The notes under the pieces are model-generated. The model did not search any database. It was given only the letters and a program-made list of their open reading frames with translations, and was not told the origin of the DNA. A stretch of 64,000 nt of DNA from Caballeronia sp. LZ062 (GTDB lineage: Bacteria > Pseudomonadota > Gammaproteobacteria > Burkholderiales > Burkholderiaceae), in contig NZ_JARTWB010000002.1 of NCBI RefSeq assembly GCF_031450785.1, positions 2,356,001-2,420,000 on the forward strand. Reading direction: 5' to 3'. Each line of letters begins with the position of its first letter. The first letter of the stretch is position 1. Both the position numbers and the translations under genes were made by a program. Below, piece after piece: positions 38,763-45,974 of this stretch.

Positions 38763-39542
38763 ATGGACATGACCTCGTTCGACCACAGGCTCGCCGAGCA
38801 CGGCTGGGTTGTCTTTCCCGATGCGCTCGACGCCGGTTTCGTCGATCGTCTGCGTCGCGATTGCCTGAAATGGGTCGATATCTGCACGCAGTATCAGATC
38901 GCGAGCGGCATCAATGCGAACGGCGACGGTACCGCGCATCACAGCATCGGCGCCAACGACAGCATCGACGAATTCGTCGCAATGCATCTCTTTCATCCGT
39001 GGCTCACGCATTTCTTCTTGAACAAGCCGTACATCCTGCACGCGTGTAACCCCGTAGGCGGCTTTCCGCGCGCGCAGAACTATGTGCATCGCGTGCATCG
39101 CGATGTCGCGACGTTCATTCCGAACTTCAATCTGCGCATGAACATGCTCGTGATGCTCGACGATTTCACGATCGAGAACGGCGCCACTCAAGTGCTGAGC
39201 GGCTCGCACATGCAGAACGAACAACCCGACGAGGCGACCTTTTCCGCCCGCGCGGAATACGTGACAGGCCGCGCCGGCTCCGTCGTGCTCTTCAACTCCT
39301 ACTTGTGGCATCGCGGCACGCTCAACACGACGGCGCGTAATCGCGTCGCACTGACGCTCAGCTACGGACCCGCGTTCGTAAAACCGCAGATGGACTACGC
39401 GCGACTCGTCGGCGAAGAGCGCGGTGCGCAGCTCGCGCCGCTGACGCGTCAGGTGCTCGGCTTCAATTCCCGGGTACCGGTGAGCTTGTCGGAATGGTAT
39501 CGACCCCGTACTGAAAGACTCTATCTGCCCGACCAAGGCTAA
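38763..39542 (+). CDS. phytanoyl-CoA dioxygenase (PhyH) family Fe(II)/2-oxoglutarate oxygenase
   Basis: 259 residues, double-stranded beta-helix. The iron facial triad is visible: H112-x-D114 in VHRVHRDVATF and H183 in YLWHRGTLN, with R194 as the likely 2-oxoglutarate anchor. PhyH proteins hydroxylate small molecules. In this cluster a plausible substrate is the acylated amino sugar or its acyl chain. That is inference; hydroxylated acyl groups are known on Burkholderia flagellin glycan. The ATG at 38763 follows an AAGGAG ribosome site; the frame's upstream extension overlaps the GNAT gene. Confidence 0.85.
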   Translation: MDMTSFDHRLAEHGWVVFPDALDAGFVDRLRRDCLKWVDICTQYQIASGINANGDGTAHHSIGANDSIDEFVAMHLFHPWLTHFFLNKPYILHACNPVGGFPRAQNYVHRVHRDVATFIPNFNLRMNMLVMLDDFTIENGATQVLSGSHMQNEQPDEATFSARAEYVTGRAGSVVLFNSYLWHRGTLNTTARNRVALTLSYGPAFVKPQMDYARLVGEERGAQLAPLTRQVLGFNSRVPVSLSEWYRPRTERLYLPDQG

Positions 39543-39578
39543 CCCGGCCAAGACCCAACCAGACATACAAGGCAAGCG

Positions 39579-40301
39579 ATGCGTGACTACAATGCCGAGG
39601 CCCAGTCGCGGCCCGACAAGCGATACGACTACAACTTCGACGAGATCGTGCGCGACTACATGATGAAGCGGTTCGCGCCGCATTTCGAACCCGGTCCCGC
39701 GCTGGAACTCGGTTGCCATGAAGGCCGCTCGACGACCCTGCTCGCGCAACACTTCCCGGACCTCACGGTCATCGAAGCGTCCTCCGATGCCATCGCCATC
39801 GCGCAGCGCAATTCACCGGATCACGTGCGCTTCGTCAACGCGACGTTCGAAGTGGCCGAGCTGGACCGCAAGTATCGCTCGATCTTCCTGATCAACACGC
39901 TGGAACATCTGGAAGAAACGGGACCCGTGCTGCGCAACATTCACGACTGGCTCGCGCCCGACGGACGCTTCTACGTCCTCGTCCCAAACGCCGACGCGCC
40001 CTCGCGGCAGATTGCCGTGCGCATGGGACTCATCGCATCGAACAACGCGGTCACGCCCGGCGAATGGGCGCACGGGCATCGCCGGACGTATTCGTTCGAT
40101 ACGCTCGAAGCCGACGTGCGCGCCGCCGGTTTCAAGGTCGAACAGCGCGGCGGCCTCATGTTCAAGGCGCTCGCGAATTTCCAGTTCGATCGCGCGCTCG
40201 AAGCGGGCATCATCGACAGTAAATATCTCGACGGCATTTACGACCTCGGCATGATCTATCCGCAAATGTGCGCGAGCATTTACCTCATCTGCGGCAAATG
40301 A
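39579..40301 (+). CDS. class I SAM-dependent methyltransferase
   Basis: 240 residues. AdoMet motif I is ALELGCHEGRST (residues 42-53), the motif II acidic residue is in LTVIEASSDAI, and post-motif sequence INTLEHLEETGPVLRNIHDWL is typical of sugar/lipid O- or N-methyltransferases. It probably methylates a sugar hydroxyl in the flagellin glycan; this is inference from position. The stop overlaps the WbqC start by 4 bases. Confidence 0.88.
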   Translation: MRDYNAEAQSRPDKRYDYNFDEIVRDYMMKRFAPHFEPGPALELGCHEGRSTTLLAQHFPDLTVIEASSDAIAIAQRNSPDHVRFVNATFEVAELDRKYRSIFLINTLEHLEETGPVLRNIHDWLAPDGRFYVLVPNADAPSRQIAVRMGLIASNNAVTPGEWAHGHRRTYSFDTLEADVRAAGFKVEQRGGLMFKALANFQFDRALEAGIIDSKYLDGIYDLGMIYPQMCASIYLICGK

Positions 40302-40993
40302 AAGTCGCGATCATGCAGCCTTACTTTCTGCCCTATATCGGCTACTTTCAGCTGATCGGGGCAGTCGACGTGTTCGTCGTCTACGACAACATCAAATACA
40401 CGAAGAAAGGCTGGTTCAACCGGAATCGCTTCCTGCAAAACGGCGGCGATGCGTATTTCAGCATTCCGCTCGTCGCCGATTCCGATTCGCTCGATGTCGT
40501 CGCGCGCTCGATCGCCCCTTCTTTCGACCGGCAAAAGCTGCTCAATCAGATACAGGGCGCATATCGGCGCGCGCCGCATTTCGCGCAAGGGTTCGAATTG
40601 TTGCGCGAATGCGTCGAGCAGGAAGAGCGCAATCTTTTCCATTTCCTGCATCACTCGATTCGCGCGACGAACAAAAGGCTTTCGCTCGACACGCGGATCG
40701 TCGTTTCGTCGACATTGCCGATCGACCATTCGCTTCGCGCGCAGGACAAGGTGCTGGCGATATGCGGCGCACTCGGCGCGACGACGTACATCAACGCAAT
40801 CGGCGGCACCGCGCTTTATTCGGCGCCGGATTTCGCCGAACGCGGAATCGAGCTGCGTTTTTTACAGCCGCGCGCGCTCGAATACCGGCAGTTCGGCGAG
40901 CCGTTCGTGCCCTGGCTTTCCATTCTCGACCTTTTGATGTTCAACCCGGCTGACGAAGTTGAGGCCATGTTGGGCGAATTCGATCTCGTTTGA
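40298..40993 (+). CDS. WbqC family protein
   Basis: 231 residues beginning MKVAIMQPYFLPYIGYFQL, which is the classical start of the WbqC family found in polysaccharide and flagellin-modification loci. No catalytic mechanism has been established for the family to my knowledge; a role in adding an acyl or amino-acid decoration has been proposed. The ATG at 40298 lies in an ATGA overlap with the methyltransferase stop. Last gene of the island before fliC. Confidence 0.88.
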   Translation: MKVAIMQPYFLPYIGYFQLIGAVDVFVVYDNIKYTKKGWFNRNRFLQNGGDAYFSIPLVADSDSLDVVARSIAPSFDRQKLLNQIQGAYRRAPHFAQGFELLRECVEQEERNLFHFLHHSIRATNKRLSLDTRIVVSSTLPIDHSLRAQDKVLAICGALGATTYINAIGGTALYSAPDFAERGIELRFLQPRALEYRQFGEPFVPWLSILDLLMFNPADEVEAMLGEFDLV

Positions 40994-41098
40994 GCGACGC
41001 GACACGGGCGCCAACCCGGCGCGCGACCGCGCAGCAGGGCGGCGCAAACCGCGCAAAGCATCGTCCAAAAAATTTCTGAATTGCCTCAACGTCGAGCC

Positions 41099-41126
41099 TA
41101 AAGTTTTCTTCGAACGCCGCCGAAAA
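41099..41126 (+). promoter_or_regulatory. sigma-28 (FliA) promoter of fliC
   Basis: TAAAGTTT (41099-41106) is followed by 12 bases and GCCGAAAA (41119-41126). The FliA consensus is TAAAGTTT, 11 bases, GCCGATAA, so the -35 is perfect and the -10 has one mismatch. It lies 84 bases upstream of the fliC ATG, after the last island gene. A late-class flagellin promoter. Confidence 0.75.
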
Positions 41127-41210
41127 CCTAAACAAGCGGCCAAGCAACTAGCCGCCCCGACCAAAAACGGCGTTGTTTGAGATACAGCGCCAGACCCTTG
41201 GAGATTGAAA

Positions 41211-42341
41211 ATGATCGGTATCAACAGCAACATCAACTCGCTGGTTGCCCAGCAAAACCTGAACGGCACGCAAAGCGCACTGTCGTCGGCCATCACGCGT
41301 CTTTCGTCGGGCAAGCGCATCAACAGCGCAGCAGACGACGCAGCCGGCCAGGCAATCGCTTCGCGCATGACCTCGCAGATCAACGGCCTGAACCAAGGCG
41401 TGTCGAATGCGAACGACGGCGTGTCGATGACGCAAACGGCATCGAGCGGTCTTAGCCAGATCACCGACAACCTCCAGCGTATTCGCCAGCTGGCTGTTCA
41501 GTCGGCAACCGGCTCGCTGTCGCCGAGCGACCAGACCGCGCTGCAAAAGGAAGTCGCCCAGCGTATCGCTGAAGTGAACCGCATTGCATCGCAGACGACT
41601 TACAACGGCACGAACGTGCTGGACGGTTCGGCAGGCGTGGTGAGCTTCCAGGTTGGCGCGAACGTCGGCCAGACGATCTCGGTCGACCTGAGCCAGAACG
41701 TGTCGTCGGCCAAGATCGGCGGCGGTTTCGCGCAGTCGGGCACGGCCATCGGTTCGATCACGGGCCTGAGCCTCGACGCATCGGGCGCAGCAACGACCGG
41801 CACGGCAGCAATCACGACGATCAACGTTCTCGCGGACGGCAAGGGCGGCTTCACGTACACGGACCAGAACAACCAGGCGATCACGTCCGGCGTGGCAACC
41901 GCCTCCGAACTCTCCGTGACGGCTGCTTCGGGCACGACCCCGGGTTCGATCGCGTTCAAGACGCCGACGGCTGCAACCAGCGCGCAGACCACGCAACTTG
42001 CGTCGCTCAACTCGAACAACAACCCGCCGCTCGTTTCCGCCATCGACATCAGCACGACCAACGGCGCGAACGGTGCAATCGAAGCGATCGACAACGCGCT
42101 GAACTCGGTCAACGCCATTCAGGCAAACCTGGGCGCCGCGCAAAACCGCTTCACGTCGATTGCCGCCACGCAGACGCAACAAGCGACGAACCTGTCGTCG
42201 GCACAATCGCAGGTCACCGACGCGAACTTCGCGCAGGAAACCGCGAACCTGTCGAAGGCTCAAGTGCTGCAACAAGCTGGTATCTCGGTGCTGGCTCAAG
42301 CCAACTCGATGCCGCAGCAGGTTCTGAAGCTCCTCGGCTAA
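41211..42341 (+). CDS. fliC: flagellin
   Basis: 376 residues. Conserved D0/D1 N-terminus (INSNINSLVAQQNLNGTQSA, RLSSGKRINSAADDAAGQ) and C-terminus (TDANFAQETANLSKAQVLQQ, ending PQQVLKLLG). The variable D2-like centre (about 165-290) is short and very rich in Ser/Thr/Ala/Gly, offering many O-glycosylation sites. Filament subunit exported by the flagellar type III apparatus. The ATG at 41211 has GGAG (41200-41203) in front; a TTG at 41205 is less likely. Flanked by the sigma-28 promoter and the downstream hairpin. Confidence 0.97.
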   Translation: MIGINSNINSLVAQQNLNGTQSALSSAITRLSSGKRINSAADDAAGQAIASRMTSQINGLNQGVSNANDGVSMTQTASSGLSQITDNLQRIRQLAVQSATGSLSPSDQTALQKEVAQRIAEVNRIASQTTYNGTNVLDGSAGVVSFQVGANVGQTISVDLSQNVSSAKIGGGFAQSGTAIGSITGLSLDASGAATTGTAAITTINVLADGKGGFTYTDQNNQAITSGVATASELSVTAASGTTPGSIAFKTPTAATSAQTTQLASLNSNNNPPLVSAIDISTTNGANGAIEAIDNALNSVNAIQANLGAAQNRFTSIAATQTQQATNLSSAQSQVTDANFAQETANLSKAQVLQQAGISVLAQANSMPQQVLKLLG

Positions 42342-42361
42342 GCATTTCGCCGACGCTGTAA

Positions 42362-42389
42362 GGCGCGCATTCGCTGTCCAATGCGCGCC
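42362..42389 (+). terminator. hairpin after fliC
   Basis: GGCGCGCATT (42362-42371) pairs perfectly with AATGCGCGCC (42380-42389), eight-base loop, 20 bases after the fliC stop. There is no T run, so it may protect the abundant fliC mRNA from 3' decay and terminate only weakly. Confidence 0.55.
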
Positions 42390-42433
42390 GCTGTAGAAAT
42401 AGCCGCAACAAGAAGCACCGCAGTCAGCGCCCG

Positions 42434-42479
42434 GGGAGCTCGTCTCCCTGTGCGCATTTCCGGGAGATGACGACTCCCG
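42434..42479 (+). repeat. two small inverted repeats before fliD
   Basis: GGGAG/CTCCC (42434-42438, 42444-42448) and CGGGAG/CTCCCG (42461-42466, 42474-42479) give two consecutive short hairpins in the fliD leader. They share the same GGGAG/CTCCC arms, so alternative pairings between them are possible. Confidence 0.45.
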
Positions 42480-42521
42480 CCCAATTCGAACGATCGCGAA
42501 CACGTAAGCACCGGAGTACAC

Positions 42522-44063
42522 ATGACCACCGTAGCCACGACAACGGGTTCCACTGTCGATCCGACGAGCGCCGTCCAGCAGGCGGCGCAGTCCATCATCA
42601 GCGGCTCCACGAACTCGACGATGGATGTCAACTCGCTCGTGAGCGCGATCGTCAACTCGAAGGTCGCAGGCCAGACGGACGCGCTCAACAACAAGAAAAC
42701 GACCGATAACACGCAGCTCACCGCCATCGGCACGCTGAAGTCGATTCTCTCGTTGCTGCAAAGTTCGCTCGCGAATCTCGCGAACGGCACCACGCTCTCC
42801 CAGTTCACGGCCACCGCCAGCGGCAAGGGGCTTTCGGCCACCGCGGCGACCGGCGCGGTGACGGGCAGCTACGCCGTGAGCGTGCAGAACATCGCGGCGT
42901 CGCAGTCCATCACGTCGGGCGCCTTCCAGTCGACCGATACGCTCGGCACCGGCTCGTTGACGTTGAGTGTCAACGGCAAGAGCAGCACCATCAAGATCGA
43001 CAGCACCAACGACACGCTATCGGGCATCGCCTCGGCGATCAACTCGGCGTCGGACAATCCGGGCGTCACGGCGACCATCGTCAACGGCACGGACGGCGCG
43101 CACCTCGTGCTGCGCTCCTCGTCGACGGGTTTGGCCAACGGCATCAACGTCGCGGTCAATGCAGACGACAGCACGTCGTCGATCAACAAGCTGGCAGTCA
43201 CCACGACGACCGTGGCCGCCAGCACGACGACCGATCCCAACGATTCGACCAAGACGATCTCCACGCCCGCGCAGACCTCCATCGGCGGGTCGACCAACTG
43301 GACGCAGAACACGGCGGGCCAGGACGCCAATCTGACCATCGCGGGCACGGCGGTTTCGAGCGCGACCAATTCGGTCAACAATGCGATCACGGGCGTGAAC
43401 ATGACGCTCACGTCGGACGCGGTCGGCACGTCGCAGACGCTCACGATCGGTCAGGACGTCAGCGGCCAGAAGACGACCATCGACGCGTTCGTCACGGCGT
43501 ACAACAACTACGTCAGCACGGTTTCGTCGCTGACTTCGTTCGATTCGACGCAGGCGGCAGGCTCGCAAGGCGGCGCGCTGCTCGGCGACTCGATGATGAA
43601 CACGATCAAGAACACGATCGCGAGCACGATCAGCAAAGCTATCGGAACCGGTACGAGTCAGGTCAACCTGGCGTCCATCGGCATCGCGCTGCAGCCCGAC
43701 GGTTCGCTCAAGACCGATGAAGACGCGCTCACCAATGCGCTCACGAACAACACCGGCCGCGTGGCTTCGCTCTTCAACTCGACCGACGGCGTGGCCGCGC
43801 AGTTGAACACCAGCCTGACGTCGTTCCTGCAGACGGGCGGCGTCATCGACACGCGCACGACCGCGCTCAATGCCGACCTGTCGAGCATCGCGGATCAGCA
43901 GACGCAGTTGACCACTTACACGCAGCAATTGACGACGTCGTACAACGCGCAGTTCACGGCGCTCAACACACTGATGTCCCAAATGGCGACGCAGGGCAGC
44001 TATCTGACTGCGCTCTTCGGCGGCACCAACAGCGCAGGCGCGCTGGCAACCAACAAGTCGTAA
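42522..44063 (+). CDS. fliD: flagellar filament capping protein FliD
   Basis: 513 residues. N-terminal FliD_N domain after a short leader (VNSLVSAIVNSKVAGQTDAL, around residues 43-62) and a C-terminal FliD_C coiled-coil region (about 300-490, with TLTIGQDVSGQKTTIDAFV and QQTQLTTYTQQLTTSYNAQF). It caps the filament and guides flagellin polymerisation. The centre is Thr/Ser-rich and could also be glycosylated. The ATG at 42522 follows a GGAG site. fliT starts 10 bases after the stop. Confidence 0.95.
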   Translation: MTTVATTTGSTVDPTSAVQQAAQSIISGSTNSTMDVNSLVSAIVNSKVAGQTDALNNKKTTDNTQLTAIGTLKSILSLLQSSLANLANGTTLSQFTATASGKGLSATAATGAVTGSYAVSVQNIAASQSITSGAFQSTDTLGTGSLTLSVNGKSSTIKIDSTNDTLSGIASAINSASDNPGVTATIVNGTDGAHLVLRSSSTGLANGINVAVNADDSTSSINKLAVTTTTVAASTTTDPNDSTKTISTPAQTSIGGSTNWTQNTAGQDANLTIAGTAVSSATNSVNNAITGVNMTLTSDAVGTSQTLTIGQDVSGQKTTIDAFVTAYNNYVSTVSSLTSFDSTQAAGSQGGALLGDSMMNTIKNTIASTISKAIGTGTSQVNLASIGIALQPDGSLKTDEDALTNALTNNTGRVASLFNSTDGVAAQLNTSLTSFLQTGGVIDTRTTALNADLSSIADQQTQLTTYTQQLTTSYNAQFTALNTLMSQMATQGSYLTALFGGTNSAGALATNKS

Positions 44064-44073
44064 GGACAGCGTC

Positions 44074-44373
44074 ATGCAACAGCACGAGATCATCCAGCGC
44101 GCGTGGGCCCTCACCGAGGCGATCGAAGCGGCCGCGCAGGCGCAAGACTGGGCGCGCGCCGCCGAAATCGACGCAGCGCGGGCTCCGCTCGTGATGGCGC
44201 TAACGGCCGATCAGCCGGAAGACGCGCTCGCCGTCGTTGGCAAGATTCAGGCGAGCATCGAGGCCGTCACCGCACGTGCGCAGACGGCACAGACGACGCT
44301 CGCAGCGACGTATCGGCGCGCGATGGACGGAGCGAAAGCCGCAAGCCGCTACCATCAGGCCGCGCGGTTCTAA
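44074..44373 (+). CDS. fliT: flagellar export chaperone FliT
   Basis: 99 residues, all-helical, with the N-terminal IIQRAWALTEAIEAAAQAQD. FliT-type chaperones bind FliD before export and can inhibit FlhDC in enterobacteria. Identification rests on size, helical pattern and position directly after fliD. Last gene before a terminator. Confidence 0.85.
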   Translation: MQQHEIIQRAWALTEAIEAAAQAQDWARAAEIDAARAPLVMALTADQPEDALAVVGKIQASIEAVTARAQTAQTTLAATYRRAMDGAKAASRYHQAARF

Positions 44374-44450
44374 AGTTCCGCTTTTTCGCGCCGTTATAGA
44401 GACTAACAACAACAACGACGCGTCGATGTCATGACGCAGCTTCGCTCTCG

Positions 44451-44476
44451 ATGCCCGCCTCGCGCGGGCATTTTTG
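44451..44476 (+). terminator. intrinsic terminator after fliT
   Basis: ATGCCCGC (44451-44458) pairs with GCGGGCAT (44464-44471), then TTTTTG. It lies between convergent fliT and the exchanger gene. Confidence 0.85.
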
Positions 44477-44479
44477 TTT

Positions 44480-45490
44480 TCACCGTCCGAGCGTCAGCGT
44501 CAGATACGCCGCATACAGCACGCCGTTGCCCAACAGCGCCCACAGCGCGACACCCTTCCCCCTCGCATTGAAACGCAGCCACGCCGCCGCCGCGAGCGTG
44601 ATGAGCACGCCGGTCAGCACTTCCACGCGCGGCTCCCACGGCGTCAGCATGATGCCGATGGACGGCAGCAACGTGCCTTGAAACACCATCGCGCCGGTGA
44701 TGTTGCCGAACGCGAGCGTGTCCTTGCCGCGACGCGCCCAGAGAATGCTGTTGACCTTCTCCGGCAACTCCGTCGCGATCGGAATGATGATGAGCGACAG
44801 CAGCAGCGCCGAGACGCCCAGCGCCTCAGAAACGCCCTCGACGCCGTGGATGAAGCCTTTCGCGCCGCCGACGAGCAACACGATGCCGATCAGAAATTGC
44901 AGCATGATCGAGCCGAGATTCGTCTTCAATCCCACGCGGGAAATGAAGAGCGTCTCGGGCGCTTCGGTGCCGTGTCCGCTCTCGACGAGATTCGCCGATG
45001 CCCTGAACGTCGCAATCACATAGATCACGTACAACGCGACGAGTCCCGCCGCGAAGAGCGCGCGCACTTGCCATGCGTGATGCGGCACGAACATCGCACC
45101 GGCCGCGATCAGAAATGCGAACAGGAAGAAGTTGAGGTCGCGCGTGAAGCCGCTGCGTTCGGGCTCGATCACGCCGCGCAAGCCGCGCGACTTCACGATG
45201 GCGAGCGTCATTAGGAACGTGGAGAGCGTCGCGAGCATCAGCGGTGCGCCGAGAATGGCGCCGACGCCGATCTCTTCGTTGACCGCGCGGCTGGCCGTGC
45301 CGCCGAGGAGCGCGATAATCGGTACCGTCGTTTCCGGCAATGCCGTGCCGACCGCCGCGAAGAGCGAGCCGGTCACGCCTTCCGAAATACCGAGCCGTTC
45401 GCCGAGATGCTCGAGCGCGTTAGTGAACAGCTCCGATGCGATCAGAATGATCGCGAGCATCAACGCGAGTTCGAGGAAAAGCATCGTCAT
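44480..45490 (-). CDS. CaCA-type cation exchanger, probable Mn2+/Ca2+ exporter
   Basis: 336 residues, about ten transmembrane helices in two homologous halves. The two alpha-repeats are visible: LFAAVGTALPETTVPI in the first half and LLSLIIIPIATELPEKVNS in the second, each with the ion-binding acidic residue. Family known as sodium/calcium exchanger-like membrane proteins. A yybP-ykoY riboswitch lies in its leader, which is known to sense Mn2+, so Mn2+ efflux is the likely role (inference). Start at 45490 (MTMLFLELALML) with GAGGTG upstream on the minus strand. Confidence 0.88.
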   Translation of the reverse strand: MTMLFLELALMLAIILIASELFTNALEHLGERLGISEGVTGSLFAAVGTALPETTVPIIALLGGTASRAVNEEIGVGAILGAPLMLATLSTFLMTLAIVKSRGLRGVIEPERSGFTRDLNFFLFAFLIAAGAMFVPHHAWQVRALFAAGLVALYVIYVIATFRASANLVESGHGTEAPETLFISRVGLKTNLGSIMLQFLIGIVLLVGGAKGFIHGVEGVSEALGVSALLLSLIIIPIATELPEKVNSILWARRGKDTLAFGNITGAMVFQGTLLPSIGIMLTPWEPRVEVLTGVLITLAAAAWLRFNARGKGVALWALLGNGVLYAAYLTLTLGR

Positions 45491-45581
45491 GCGGCACCTC
45501 GCATGGTACGACGCGGCACGCAGACACTGTCGGCGCGTAAGCGAATGAAGTCTTGTAGTTGTGGGGACACGATAATTCCAC

Positions 45582-45625
45582 GGTCGGACGTCAGCGAACC
45601 ATGATGCGCCACGCGCCGTCCGACC
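45582..45625 (-). promoter_or_regulatory. possible expression-platform hairpin of the riboswitch
   Basis: GGTCGGACG (45582-45590) and CGTCCGACC (45617-45625) form a perfect nine-base inverted repeat with a 26-base loop, 40 bases 3' of the aptamer on the minus strand. No T run follows. It could be the switching or anti-terminator element, or hold a ribosome-site control. Confidence 0.45.
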
Positions 45626-45664
45626 GAGAACGACATAGCGCATCAGTGGTCTCGCCAAACCGGA

Positions 45665-45751
45665 CCGGTCGAACGCGCCACGGCAGCAGAGCCGAGGATG
45701 TTGACGCGTTCTCCTTCGCAAGCGGAAGGAAGGCTACTCCCCAAAGACCGG
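45665..45751 (-). ncRNA. yybP-ykoY (manganese) riboswitch aptamer
   Basis: On the minus strand GGGGAGTAGCC (45742-45732), the hallmark loop of this riboswitch class, is preceded by CCGGTC. That pairs with GACCGG at the 3' end (45670-45665) to close P1. A CCTTC/GAAGG stem follows, then ACGCG and GTCAACATCC (consensus has ACATAC), then a CGGC/GCCG stem returning to GCG. It senses Mn2+ and normally turns on exporter genes. It lies in the leader of the exchanger gene, about 175 bases before its ATG. Confidence 0.85.
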
Positions 45752-45974
45752 GGCAGTGTAGCGTGACGCGTGGCATTCGGCAAGCCGATGCGCCATGCGC
45801 GGGCATATGGGTATGCGCAACCGTTCGTTGTCGTGCTCACGCGCGTTCGCTAAGCTACGCGCGCGGGCGCGGTGCTTGCTCGGCATCGCGCGACTGCAAC
45901 CATCGAGCAACAAGAACGAACGATGTGATTCACGGGGTGCGCGAAAGCGCGCGCGCCTGTCGACCGGAGAACCC

